This document shows, in pieces, positions 33,141 to 44,690 of a DNA stretch of 64,000 nucleotides (position 1 is the stretch's first letter; each line of letters begins with the position of its first letter). The DNA comes from Protonemura montana (taxonomy: Eukaryota > Arthropoda > Insecta > Plecoptera > Nemouridae). The stretch lies in contig OX387609.1 in NCBI GenBank assembly GCA_947568835.1, forward strand, positions 13,385,708 through 13,449,707, read 5' to 3'. Both the position numbers and the translations under genes were made by a program. The notes below the pieces were generated by a model that worked only from the letters and a program-made list of their open reading frames with translations, made no database searches and was not told the origin of the DNA.

Positions 33141-33661
33141 TATATAATGGTTCCGAATTTAGAGTGGCCTCCTTGACTTAGGTTAGGGTTGTCATTGTCA
33201 ACGAGTCTCTATAAAACACTCCCATCGGTTCCTGTTGTAAAAACGAGTAATATCGTAATTGTTTTCTTAATGCATGCAGCGAAATACTAAGTTATCGAGT
33301 GACGTCACAGCAACCGACGCCCGCGGCTCGTTGTCCTTGACGGCGTCGGCAAGAAATGTCAGTTAATCGTCCCATTTTGCCGTTAGATTGATTGACGTGG
33401 TCAGGCCAAGCTGCGCGGCTCAAGCTGCGCAAGCCGCGCTGCGCAGGCCAAGCTGCGCGGTGGTTTATCGAGTGCAGGCGGAGCACACAGCTGTCTTGCA
33501 GCCTGTGCTGGAGGTGTAACGAGCCCTGCACTGGAGGTGACATTGACCAATTTGTAAGTCCACCTCGCAGTCCCACGGCCGCTGGGACGCAGCGCAAAAA
33601 AATGACAGACATTACCACAACTCCTAACAAATCCTCTAAGTTCCCCACCGCAAGGTTTTAG
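33141..33661. other. Unassigned, CG-rich
   Basis: Contains repeated AAGCTGCGC words at 33408-33462. Overlapping frames on both strands have no resemblance to known proteins. Confidence 0.3.
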
Positions 33662-34090
33662 ACTTGATTGATTTGTGGTGTTTAACGACGCACTGTTTTG
33701 ACAACGGGCCATGCGGCACTGGTCTAATGGCGTCGGTGAATGAGTGGATGATGATGATGCTTATGTAGCCTAGAAGGCAGGAGGGTAAATACGGTGCCGG
33801 CACGAAGCCTACTCCTGTCGAAGAGCAATAAGGTGACCACCGGCTTAACGTCCTTTCCGAAGGACGGTACAACGCGAACAACAGGATTCCTTCACAAATC
33901 CATGCTGTCGAGAGGTTGATAAGCAAGTCGAGTGAAGTTACTGTAATAAATTTCATCCCTCCAACCTCTCTCCCGAACAGAACTGGTCATGAATATGATG
34001 GTCACCCATTCAATACCTGACTCAGCGCAGTGTTGCTTAACTTCGGTGATCGAACGAGGACAGGTGTTGCCAACACGCCAAACCGTTGTG
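33662..34090 (-). mobile_element. 5S-derived SINE, near-complete monomer, reverse
   Basis: All domains once: tail (GTTTAACGACGCACTGTTTT), GAT-rich linker, middle, a single 5S-derived unit and head (TGTTGCCAACACGCCAAACC). Useful as a second monomer reference. Confidence 0.9.
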
Positions 34091-34340
34091 TACCAAGCCA
34101 GGTAAGTGAACCGAACTAGCAGGAAATCCCAGACCAGGACTTTGATATAAAATTTAGTTTTCAACGCACAATCCGACCAGTGATTAAATCCTATGACATC
34201 ACTCACAGGGATAATTGCATGCAGAGGTCATAGTTCCAAGGTCATGATGGTCGAGCCCTGACCCCACGCATGGCTCTAGAGGAAGATGACGTTTACATAG
34301 TTTCTAGCAGCACACACAGAGAACTCAGATGCAACGCTAA
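34091..34340. other. Short unassigned stretch
   Basis: Nothing recognised. Confidence 0.3.
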
Positions 34341-35312
34341 CCATTATATGCTGTATCCAGGTTATTTGAGATCAGCTGGCTGGATTCTATGCTCTATCCA
34401 GGTTATTTGAGATCAGCTGGCTGGATTCTATGCTCTATCTAGGTTATTTGAGATCAGCTGGCTGGATCCTATGCTCTATCCAGGTTATTTGAGATCAGCT
34501 GGCTGGATCCTATGCTCTATCCAGGTTATTTGAGATCAGCTGGCTGGATGCTATGTTCTATCCAGGTTATATGAGATCAGCTGGCTGGATTCTATGCTCT
34601 ATCTAGGTTATTTGAGATCAGCTGGCTGGATCCTATGCTCTATCCAGGTTATTTGAGATCAGCTGGCTGGATCCTATGCTCTATCCAGGTTATTTGAGAT
34701 CAGCTGGCTGGATTCTATGCTCTATCTAGGTTATTTGAGATCAGCTGGCTGGATCCTATGCTCTATCCAGGTTATTTGAGATCAGCTGGCTGGATCCTAT
34801 GCTCTATCCAGGTTATTTGAGATCAGCTGGCTGGATTCTATGCTCTATCCAGGTTATTTGAGATCAGCTGGCTGGATTCTATGCTCTATCAAGGTTATTT
34901 GAGATCAGCTGGCTTGATCCTATGCTCTATCCAGGTTATTTGAGATCAGTTGGCTGGATCCTATGCTCTATCCAGGTCATTTGAGATCAGCTGGCTGGAT
35001 CCAATGCTCTATCCAGGTTATTTGAGATCAGCTGGCTGGATTCTATGCTCTATCCAGGTTATTAAAGATCAGCTGGCTGGATCCTATGCTCTATCCAGGT
35101 TATTTGAGATCAGCTGGTTGGATCCTATGTTCTATCCAGGTTATTTGAGATCAGCTGGTTGGATCCTATGCTCTATCCAGGTTATTAGAGATCAGCTGGC
35201 TGGATCCTATGCTCTATCCAGATTATTTGAGATCAGCTGGCTGGATCCTATGCTCTATCCAGGTTGTTTAAGATCAGCTGACTGTATCTTATGCTTTATC
35301 CAGGTTATTTGA
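34341..35312 (+). repeat. Satellite, 41-bp unit, about 23 copies
   Basis: Unit CCAGGTTATTTGAGATCAGC plus TGGCTGGATCCTATGCTCTA. The first copies alternate GATTC and GATCC with CTAGG and CCAGG variants in a three-unit rhythm between 34390 and 34800. Confidence 0.96.
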
Positions 35313-35704
35313 GATCAGCTCATGGCGGCCACGTGAAACGAAGATGGCCACTCCCTACCATTACACAGCCGTCCTCTTCAAGACTGTTTGATGTCCTTGG
35401 TTTTGCAATTGGCCAGCTGGTGATTCGCCATGCCTCCGGGGATCTACAAACAGCACCGTTGCTAAGACAACGTGCCGACAGCACCCAATGGGTGTGTACC
35501 CGCACATTCTGGGAATGGCGAGGTAGGTTAGGGTTAGCGTGGCTGTCACCACATGCCGCTAACAAAGCATTCACGGCCATTTTGGGCTGGCAATTGCTAT
35601 AATTAGCTCAAGCATGTCTGACATTCGCTTTTTACTGCAAATACACAGACGTTGAAAAAATAATTCAAATATTACAAGCTTTAATTGGGGTTATAATTTT
35701 ATTC
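35313..35704. other. Unassigned, one dispersed-motif copy
   Basis: 35318-35370 has CATGGCGGCC then GATGGCCACTCCC. Short overlapping frames on both strands were not recognised. Confidence 0.3.
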
Positions 35705-37578
35705 CAAGTCACAGTGCTTAAATTAGCCGTCCTGTCATTGGGTTTATAGGACAAGTCAGAGTCACAGCGCTAATGTTAAACGTCCTGTCATTGGGTTTAC
35801 AGGTTTAGTCAGAGTCACAGCGCTAATGTTAAACGTCCTGCCATTGGGTTTACAGGTTTAGTCAGAGTCACAGCGCTAATGTTAAACGTCCTGCCATTGG
35901 GTTTACATGTTAATTCAGAGTCACAGCGCTAATGTTAAACGTCCTGTCATTGGGTTTACAGGTTTAGTCAGAGTCACAGCGCTAATGTTAAACGTCCTGC
36001 CATTGGGTTTACAGGTTTAGTCAGAGTCACAGCGCTAATGTTAAACGTCCTGCCATTGGGTTTACAGGTTTAGTCAGAGTCACAGCGCTAATGTTAAACG
36101 TCCTGCCATTGGGTTTACAGGTTTAGTCAGAGTCACAGTGCTAATGTTAAACGTCCTGTCATTGGGTTTACAGGTTTAGTCAGAGTCACAGCGCTAATGT
36201 TTAACGTCCTGCCATTGGGTTTACAGGTTTAGTCAGAGTCACAGCGCTAATGTTAAACGTCCTGTCATTGGGTTTACAGGTTTAGTCAGAGTCACAGCGC
36301 TAATGTTAAACGTCCTGCCATTGGGTTTACAGGTTTAGTCAGAGTCACAGCGCTAATGTTAAACGTCCTGCCATTGGGTTTACAGGTTTAGTCAGAGTCA
36401 CAGTGCTAATGTTAAACGTCCTGTCATTGGGTTTACAGGTTAAGTCAGAGTCACAGCGCTAATGTTAAACGTCCTGTCATTGGGTTTACAGGTTTAGTCA
36501 GAGTCACAGCGCTAATGTTAAACGTCCTACCATTGGGTTTACAGGTTTAGTCAGAGTCACAGCGCTAATGTTAAACGTCCTGTCATTGGGTTTACAGGTT
36601 TAGTCAGAGTCACAGCGCTTATGTTAAACGTCCTGCCATTGGGTTTACAGGTTTAGTCAGAGTCACAGCGCTAATGTTAAACGTCCTGTCATTGGGTTTA
36701 CAGGTTCAGTCAGAGTCACAGCGCTAATGTTAAACGTCCTGTCATTGGGTTTACAGGTTTAGTCAGAGTCACAGCGCTAATGTTAAACGTCCTGCCATTG
36801 GGTTTACAGGTTTAGTCAGAGTCACAGCGCTAATGTTAAACGTCCTGTCATTGGGTTTACAGGTTTAGTCAGAGTCAAAGCGCTAATGTTAAACGTCCTG
36901 CCATTGGGTTTACAGGTTTAGTCAGAGTCACAGCGCTAATGTTAAACGTCCTGCCATTGGGTTTACAGGTTTAGTCAGAGTCACAGCGCTAATGTTAAAC
37001 GTCCTGTCATTGGGTTTACAGGTTTAGTCAGTCACAGCGCTAATGTTAAACGTCCTGCCGTTGGGTTTACAGGTTTAGTCAGAGTCACAGCGCTAATGTT
37101 AAACGTCCTGTCATTGGGTTTACAGGTTTAGTCAGAGGCACAGCGCTAATGTTAAACGTCCTGCCATTGGGTTTACAGGTTTAGTCAGAGTAACAGCGCT
37201 AATGTTAAACGTCCTGTCATTGGGTTTACAGGTTTAGTCAGAGGCACAGCGCTAATGTTAAACGTCCTGCCATTGGGTTTACAGGTTTAGTCAGAGTCAC
37301 AGCGCTAATGTTAAACGTCCTGCCATTGAGTTTACAGGTTTAGTAAGAGTCACAGCGCTAATGTTTAACGTTCTAGATTTGGGCTTACAGGTTTAGTCAG
37401 AGTCACAGCGCTAATGTTAAACGTCCTGTCATTGGGTTTACAGGTTTAGTCAGAGTCACAGCGCTAATGTTAAACGTCCTGTCATTGGGTTTACAGGTTT
37501 AGTCAGAGTCACAGCGCTAATGTTAAACGTCCTGTCATTGGGTTTACAGATTTAAACAGAGGCACAGCGCTGATATGG
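35705..37578 (-). repeat. Satellite, 53-bp unit, about 35 copies
   Basis: Inverse orientation of the unit at 15443-15692: GTCAGAGTCACAGCGCTAAT, GTTAAACGTCCTGCCATTGG, GTTTACAGGTTTA. CCTGTCATT and CCTGCCATT variants alternate. The 3' flank shows degenerate units. Confidence 0.97.
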
Positions 37579-38030
37579 TTTCAGTTTACACTAAACAGTT
37601 CGGCCGCAAAAAAAGTAATTTTAAGGTTAAAACGACTATTAAAAATAGCCATCATAGAATCCGCCTTCTCCAATTAGGGCTAACATTGGCGAAGCTTTCT
37701 GTGTGGCGGCCATTTTCAGTGTAGCATACCTTGCCAGCGCCCGGCGAGGGTTTACCCGAGTTACCAATAAGTAGGTTGATCGTGATGCAGACTTCATTGG
37801 GACATTTCGGAGAACAGAAAACGGCGTGGCGAGATTACACACATTATGTCGAGTGCGCCCTCGCCTCACGAAGCGCATGACGTTTAACGACGCATTCTGA
37901 CCATCGCCGGGCCAGACACACTTTGGCAACAACCCAGGCCTGAGCGTCTACTTGATCCTTCTAGCGCTGCAAGCACAGACTGGTTGAAACTAGATATAAT
38001 AACTATAAAATATCATAAGATTGAAAATAA
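37579..38030. other. Unassigned
   Basis: A 97-codon minus-strand frame (37639-37932) has no recognised domain. An internal ATG in the context GAAAATGGCCGCC starts only 24 codons. Confidence 0.3.
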
Positions 38031-38370
38031 CCCTATAAGATACAGCGACCTAAAGTTGACCCACGTGTTATTCACCATAAGAGAGAACCAAAAAGAGACC
38101 CACTTTACAGCCCTATAAGATACAGCGACCTAAAGTTGACCCACGTGTTATTCACCATAAGAGAGAACCAAAAAGAGACCCACTTTACAGCCCTATAAGA
38201 TGGAGCGACCTAAAGTTGACCCACGTGTTATTCACCATAAGAGAGAACCAAAAAGAGACCCACTTTACAGCCCTATAAGATACAGCGACCTAAAGTTGAC
38301 CCACGTGTTATTCACCATAAGAGAGAACCAAAAAGAGACCCACTTTACAGCCCTGTAAGATGGAGCGACT
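38031..38370 (+). repeat. 80-bp tandem repeat, 4 copies plus a partial
   Basis: Units start CCCTATAAGATACAGCGACC and end AGAGACCCACTTTACAG, nearly identical to each other. The last is cut at GGAGCGACTG. Confidence 0.96.
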
Positions 38371-38945
38371 GTGTACGGTAATGACTTTTATTGCACGATA
38401 CTTGCTATCAGATTCAAGGGTCTGGTGTATAAATAGAAGCTAGCTAGCAGCGTCAAGTTTCACTTGTTGGCAGTTTTGGGCGCCGGTCCCTCGTGGCCTG
38501 ACAGGACGTGGTAGTCTGAGTCCGCCTGGGGCTTGCAGACTTTCACTGAGTCGAGATGACATCAGCTCTTGATGAGGTGTTAACGCTGCTCAGATAGGAG
38601 GTAGCGGAACACCGGCACCGATCACAGAGGGTCTTACATTTTCATCGATCTTAGGTTGTAAATGCCAATTATTTGATAATATAGACTAGTACTGTAAGGT
38701 AATAAAACATTTTTATCGTAAACTTTATTATTATTTTTATCTACTATCATTAATTATACTTTGTATTTTTGTTCATTTTACCTTGATCATTTTAGAAATT
38801 AGTCTGATCATTCTGCTCAAGGTATACCTACGGTAGATATACCAATTTTAAGACTTTAATAAAAAATAAAATAGTAAATATAAAAAGTAATTAATTTCCA
38901 TGTTAATTGCAGAATTTCCAAAAATGGCAATTGGCCGTTTGCCTA
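38371..38945 (+). promoter_or_regulatory. Possible TATA-type core promoter
   Basis: GTGTATAAATAGAAG at about 38425 is a strong TATA match, with an initiator-like TCAAGTTTCACTT about 30 bp downstream and GC-richer transcribed-looking sequence to about 38620. No gene is identified downstream (only 13 codons after ATGACATCAG). The remainder, 38640-38945, is AT-rich and unassigned. Confidence 0.25.
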
Positions 38946-39967
38946 AAATGGGTAAGGTAAACCGGTGCCGGCACGTAGTCTACTCCAGTCGAACTACTGG
39001 CTTAACGTCCCTTCCGAAGGACGGTACAACGCGAACAAAAGGATTCCTCCACAAATCCATGCCGTCGAGAGGTTGATAAGCAAGGCGAGTGAAGTTGCTG
39101 TACTAACTTTCATCCCTCCAACCTCTCTCCCGAACAGAACTGGTCATGTGTATGATAGTCACCCATACAATACCTGACCCAGCGCAGTGTTGCTTAACTT
39201 TCATCCCTCCAACCTCTCCCGAACAGAACTAGTCATGTGTATGATAGTCACCCATCCAATACCAGACCCAGCGCAGTGTTGCTTAACTTTCATCCCTCCA
39301 ACCTCTCTTCCGAACAGATCTGGTCATGTGTATGATGGTCACTCATCGAATACCTGACTCAGCGCAGTGTTGCTTAACTTTCATCCCTCCAACCTCTCCC
39401 GAACAGAACTAGTCATGTGTATGATAGTCACCCATCCAATACCAGACCCAGCGCAGTGTTGCTTAACTTTCATCCCTCCAACCTCTCTTCCGAACAGATC
39501 TGGTCATGTGTATGATGGTCACTCATCGAATACCTGACTCAGCGCAGTGTTGCTTAACTTTCACCCCGCCAACCTAACTCCCGAACAGAACTGGTCATGT
39601 GTATGATGATCACCCATTCAATACCTGACCCAGCGCAGTGTTGCTTAACTTTCATCCCTCCAACCTCTCTCCCGAACAGAACTGGTCATGTGTATGATGA
39701 TCACCCATTCAATACCTGACCCAGCGCCGTGTTGCTTAACGTTCATCCCTCCAACCTCTCTCCCGAACAGAACTGGTCATGTGTATGATGGTCACCCATC
39801 CAATACCTGACCCAGCGCAGTGTTGCTTAACTTTCATCACTCCAACCTCTCTCCCGAACAGAACTGGTCATTTGTATGATGGTCACCCATCCAATACCTG
39901 ACCCAGCGCAGTGTTGCTTAACTTCGTTGATCTCACGAGGACCGGTGTTTCCAACACGGCAAGACTT
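38946..39967 (-). mobile_element. 5S-SINE, reverse, about nine tandem 91-bp units
   Basis: Starts in the 3' half (CGGTGCCGGCACGTAGTC), passes CCATGCCGTCGAGAGGTTGA, then 91-bp units to the head (TGTTTCCAACACGGCAAGAC). Two consecutive units (39196-39375 and 39376-39555) are nearly identical pairs, a 2-unit duplication. Confidence 0.9.
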
Positions 39968-40257
39968 GCAGTCTACATATCTAGCGTCTTGAATTCGGTG
40001 CTGATTTCTTGAAATCTGAGCTCGACATCTCCGCGCGGTCCGTGGCAAGTGGGTTAGACACATCTAGGTCAGTGTGCTCGCTGCCGAAAGACCCGAGCTC
40101 GAGCCTCCATCAAGCCAGCGCCAAACGTAGCAGTAGCTGCATTAAGGTGCGGCAGTGGCAAGGCTGGTTTTTTTTTTTTTTTTTTTTTTTTTTGTTTTCT
40201 GTAAGTTATTTTTGTTCGTAAGCGTTTGGACCTAGAAAAAAACTAGCGCTATTTGGA
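39968..40257. other. Unassigned, with a long T-run
   Basis: A run of about 22 T at 40168-40192 may mark a retroposon tail on the opposite strand. Nothing else. Confidence 0.3.
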
Positions 40258-40440
40258 ATCTCATTTGAATTCCAAACGCTTGCAATGCGCGGGTTATTTT
40301 ATTATTATTTACACTATAACCGTCTCAGAAATTGATGCCCAAACGGGGACACGAACCCCGATCTCCACCTATCGCGGGTGTTGCTCTAACCAATTAAACC
40401 TATCAGTTTTTGAGACGGTATTGGTCATAACAATAAAAAA
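40258..40440 (-). mobile_element. tRNA-headed element copy
   Basis: TAACCGTCTCAGAAATTGAT, CCAAACGGGGACACGAACCC (T arm reversed) and TTTTTGAGACGGTATTG. The D-arm part is damaged at AATTAAACC. Confidence 0.75.
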
Positions 40441-40703
40441 CTAAAGCTAATTTTCAAGTACCGATGCACTTATACAAAATCATACCAAAATATTATTGCT
40501 ACTTTTATAAGAAATCGCATTTTATTGCATAAGTTAGTTCGCTGGATCTTTATGGTCGACCATGTATTTGTTTAGCTGTCAATTAATTAATTAACACATT
40601 GATTTTCAGAGAAAAGGACCGCGGTGAAAAACCCAGACATTGTTTGCTCATAAATTTCAAAATAATCTTTTTGCAAAATGATTTGATCATCTCGAGGAAA
40701 AAG
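40441..40703. other. Unassigned AT-rich
   Basis: No feature recognised. Confidence 0.3.
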
Positions 40704-41107
40704 TTATGATGGTTTTTAGACTCATGTCTACTTTATCTTAACTTAGCACTAGTTTTAAGAAAAACTATTTGAACTGAGTTTTGAATGCTGAGTAAAGGGA
40801 AATTTAGTAGCCCTTTACTTAGCATTCAAAACCCAGTTCAAATAGCTTTTCTTAAAAAAAAAAAATATTCCAAAGTTCTGTTCCCCCGGGTTTTTAGCAA
40901 ATTACAATTGGGTAGAAAACGTTTAAAATTTAGTCATCAGGGATTGTCAGGACTGCTCTAACCCTTGAAGAAGTAACAGGCACAAGTCACGAAACGTTCG
41001 GAAATTTAGTTGTTCTTCACTTAGCATTCAAAACCCAGTTGAAATAGTTTTTATCAATACTAGTGCTCAGTTTAGATAAAGTAGACATGAGTCTACAGAC
41101 CAGTAAA
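40704..41107. mobile_element. Long-TIR element with an internal hairpin
   Basis: Outer inverted repeats of about 80 bp: TAGACTCATGTCTACTTTAT at 40717 and ATAAAGTAGACATGAGTCTA ending at 41095. Inside, 40755-40855 forms a separate hairpin around CCCTTTACTTAGCATTC. A related copy is at 52060-52350. No ORF. Family unknown. Confidence 0.65.
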
Positions 41108-41576
41108 TTTCTATGCTTTTTCCGCGTTGATGGAGGTGCTTTTAGGCTGAAATCTTACACAATATTTTAGCAGATGCACAAGCAGCTCAAAACATTGTGT
41201 GTGCGTTTAAGTGTACTACACTAACTTTAATTACAAGAAGAAGTTACCACTTTAAAGGTCAAACCTTATCTGGGCAATATCTCACACCTGAGTCCAGTAG
41301 TTCTGCTTCAAGAATTGATAGAAAGTTTAGATTCAGAGGATCGTGAAATTAGACCAGAGTCAGTAAAATGATTCGTGTTCAGGAGTTTAGGAAGGATTGA
41401 TCACCTATTGCTTTACAAGATTAAATATCATTCATTTATTGTGTAAATGCATGATGTTAAACAGCTGATAGAACGTAGAGAGAGAGACAGAGCTTCTAAA
41501 CAATATCAATCAACCAAACATCTTGTAATCTTGTGGTAAATGTGGCTACACATGTGATCCTCATATCAACGCTTGC
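41108..41576. other. Unassigned
   Basis: No feature recognised beyond a short GAGAGAGAGACAGAG stretch near 41478. Confidence 0.3.
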
Positions 41577-42210
41577 TTTTTCCCTAGCAATGGCTGTTAT
41601 CTCCCGAGCAACGCTTGTTATCTCCCTAGCAACGCTTGTTAACACCCTAGCAACGCTTGTTATCTCCCTAGCAACGCTTGTTATCTCCCTAGCAACGCTT
41701 GTTATCTCCCTAGCAACGCCTGTTATTTCCCTAGCAACGCCTGTTATTTCCCTAGCAACGCTTGTTATCTCCCTAGCAACGCTTGTTATCTCCCTAGCAA
41801 CGCCTGTTATTTCCCTAGCAACGCTTGTTATCTCCCTAGCAACGGCTGTTATCTCCCTAGCAACGCCTGTTATCTCCCTAGCAACACTTGTTATCTCCCT
41901 AGCAACGCTTGTTATTTCCATAGCAACGCTTGTTATCTCCCTAGCAACGCTTGTTATCTCCCTAGCAACGGTCGTTATCTCCCAAGCAACAGTCGTTATC
42001 TCCCTAGCAACGCTTGTCATCTCCATAGCAACGCTTGTTATCTCCCTAGCAACGCTTGTTATCTCCCAAGTAACGCTTGTTATCGCCCTAGCAACGCTTG
42101 TTACCGCGTCGTCTCCATGGCAACGCTTGTTATCTCCCTAGCAACGCTTGTTATCTCCCTACCAACGCTTGATATCTCCCTAGCAACGCTTGTTACCTCG
42201 ACGTCTCCAT
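41577..42210 (+). repeat. Satellite, 21-bp unit, about 30 copies
   Basis: Unit GTTATCTCCCTAGCAACGCTT. Being 7 codons long it keeps frames open on both strands (ORFs of 176 and 202 codons), which I do not take as coding. Near the end (42100-42210) a CGTCTCCATGG phrase is interspersed. Confidence 0.96.
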
Positions 42211-42324
42211 GGCAACGCCGGACCAGCCGAGTGTCTGTACTCCGCGTTAGCGAGTCTGTCTCGGTCTGATTGCTGCCAGGCATGTCCCGTAGTCGAACCC
42301 AGGTCTTGTCTCAGAATCATGCCT

Positions 42325-42882
42325 CGACTAGCTGCTGGCCACGTGGAGGGATTCCCTTCGATAGAATGGGGGCGTTGTTTGTTAGAACCTTGTCTCGACC
42401 AGCTGGCGGTCACGTGGAGGGATTCCCTTCGATAGAATGGGGGCGTTGTTTGTTAGAACCTTGTCTCGACCAGCTGCCGGCCACGTGGAGGGATTCCCTT
42501 CGATAGAATGGGGGCGTTGTTTGTTAGAACCTTGTCTTGACCAGCTGGCGGTCACGTGGAGGGATTCACTTCGATAGAATGGGGGCGTTGTTTGTTAGAA
42601 CCTTGTCTCGACCAGCTGGCGGTCACGTGGAGGGATTCCCTTCGATAGAATGGGGGCGTTGTTTGTTAGAACCTTGTCTTGACCAGCTGGCGGTCACGTG
42701 GAGGGATTCACTTTGATAGAATGGGGGCGTTGTTTGTTAGAACCTTGTCTCGACCAGCTGGCGGTCACGTGGAGGGATTCCCTTCGATAGAATGGGGGCG
42801 TTGTTTGTTAGAACCTTGTCTTGACCAGCTGGCGGTCACGTGGAGGGATTCACTTTGATAGAATGGGGGCGTTGTACACTTC
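42325..42882 (+). repeat. Satellite, 71-bp unit, 8 copies
   Basis: Unit with CGACCAGCTGGCGGTCACGT, GGAGGGATTCCCTTCGATAG and GGGGGCGTTGTTTGTTAGAA. The last three copies follow a two-unit pattern (GATTCCCTTCG versus GATTCACTTTG). Confidence 0.96.
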
Positions 42883-43326
42883 TAAATGGGAGCCTTGTGA
42901 TTGGTCGGTAGTTTTTGTAACCCCGTCTTGTGTTTTGCATGAAGTTGGTAACGTAGTGTTTTCAACGCAGGGTTTTGCAGATTTAACTCCAGATGAACGA
43001 CTTATCGTCTTTTTACTGTTTTATTTGGGCACTCCTTGAAGCCCATCGTAGTTCGTTGTCATTTTCGGTTTGTCGAAAACTCGTTCAATTTCTTGTTGTC
43101 AACATTTTGCTTCAAATTTTAGCCTCACAATTTGTCTGTATTTCCATGCAATCTTGATTGTTAAGTTAAAATTTTTTTTTATTTTTTTGAAAAAAGTACC
43201 TAATGAGTCTAAATTTGGTTGACAGCAAGAAATCGTATCCCGAAACTGTTACAAAAAGTTGTATTTTAGACGAGTAGCAAAATGACAGAAGTCTCAAAAA
43301 ATGGACAAGATTAAAGATTGATTGAG
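42883..43326. other. Unassigned
   Basis: No gene recognised. Confidence 0.3.
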
Positions 43327-43745
43327 TTTTAAATTATTATCAACACTTTAACCGTCTCAAAAATTGATGCCCAAACGGGGACTCGAACCCCGATCTCCAT
43401 CTATCGCGGGTGTTGCTCTAACCAATTGAGCTACTTGGACACTGACTTTTTGAGACGATTTTAGTGTATTTGATGAGAATGACAGTTCTCCAAGGAGTAG
43501 AACCAAGAGGCTGTGAATACTCACAGTCACTCTGATTCTAGTGACGCTATATCACGTCACAACCTGTCAAACTCGAATAACTCCAATTTGACGTTTGGAT
43601 GCGTTGCTGTATTTAAATGAAATCTTATTTAAATTGCAAACGCTTGCAATGCGCGGGGTATTTTATTATTAACAACACTATAATTGATTCCCAAACGGGG
43701 GCATCAATTTTTGAGACGGTTATAGTGTTGATAATAATAAGATGA
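43327..43745 (-). mobile_element. tRNA-headed foldback element with full core
   Basis: A tRNA-like body in reverse at 43368-43442 (CCCAAACGGGGACTCGAACC, AATTGAGCTACTTGGACAC) is followed by the core (CCAAGGAGTAGAACCAAGAG, CAACCTGTCAAACTCGAATA), GCAAACGCTTGCAATGCGCG and a deleted second arm (GATTCCCAAACGGGGGCATC). The core is inverted relative to the 13.4-kb copy. Confidence 0.78.
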
Positions 43746-44515
43746 AAGGTTGATTAAGTTTAATCAGTGAAGTTGTGGTTGATTACGTCTGTGAAGGGTT
43801 GGGGGGTGGTTAGTTCGAACGTTCAGAGCGGGTAGAGTTGTAGGAAGGTTTCGACCTCCAGTTGTAGATGGCAGCAGCCAGGTCGGCGACCTCCCCGTCC
43901 TTGCCACAGCAAGACACCAACTTGATTGTTGAGATGGGGGCGTTTGCTCACCTTTATCGCTGTCTCCATGAACAGCGTCTGACGCCTCCTGTAACACAAG
44001 AACGAGGCGTTATGACGATGCACTTTACGATGCTCTGGTGATCTGCAGAATCTCAAATCTCAAAAATATAAATTGTTCAGAAAATACATAAAAGTGTTAG
44101 AAAAATCAAGTAATTGAAACTTTATTAGTGAAACTCATACGTCAACAAAATCCCATAAATAATAACCTAATCAAAATTAAAAATAATAAAATGATAATCT
44201 TAATGCCATGGAGATGTGAGGGTTTGCAAGCCACTATTGAGGTTTTGCAATTTTGTAATTCGCATAGAGATATCTGAGGTTTTGCCACAAAAATCCGCGA
44301 TTATTTTCCCTAAATTGTTCATTAATAAAGCCATTTTCTAAAAAAGTGGAGATATCAGGTTTTGTCACTTCACCATTGATATCTCGTAGCCCATATTTTG
44401 TATTTCTTGTATTTCGGCCAAAAAAAGAACATAAATCAATCAATCAATCACACTTCTGTGGTCTACAACAGCGGATTTCAATTGCTTGAAATCACTAAAG
44501 TAATTTATAAATCTT
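43746..44515. other. Mostly unassigned; holds a candidate exon pair
   Basis: Outside the candidate exon at 43952-43988 the only notable frame is minus-strand 44443-44234 (69 codons, CSFFGRNTRNTKYGL) next to a TGATTGATTGATT tail. It may be a retroposon remnant of unknown type. Confidence 0.3.
43952..43988 (-). other. Candidate 37-nt internal exon
   Basis: On the minus strand TTCTTGTGTTACAG precedes and GTGAGC follows a 37-nt segment. Downstream (about 43916-43810) a frame of about 40 codons with coding-like GC content (LVSCCGKDGEVADLAAAIYN) ends in TAA. It would need a second acceptor near CAACAATCAAG. Suggestive only. Confidence 0.2.
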
Positions 44516-44690
44516 AAAACCTAGTTTGAAGATCTTCAAGAAGTAGAACCGTGGGACTTCCTTTCTACTCGGAGATCGGTCGTTCCCATCAAATGCACTA
44601 AAATCCTCTCAAACTACCAGGGTTCGAGTCCCCGTTCAGGCACCAACTTTTGAGAGGCGAGTAGTGTTTCTAATAGTAATAGGGTATTAG
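44516..44690 (+). mobile_element. Degenerate tRNA-headed element fragment
   Basis: CATCAAATGCACTAAAATCC, GGGTTCGAGTCCCCGTTCAG and AACTTTTGAGAGGCG match the family with the D and anticodon arms deleted. Confidence 0.6.

Noticed and set aside
34341..37578. CRISPR array
   Set aside because: Repeats are head-to-tail with no unique spacers, and the genome is eukaryotic.
41496..42141. ORFs of 176 and 202 codons
   Set aside because: Artefact of the 21-bp unit, open on both strands.
43368..43442. Functional tRNA gene
   Set aside because: Acceptor, D and T arms are good, but the anticodon loop lacks the expected U33 and the sequence belongs to a dispersed element found about eight times.
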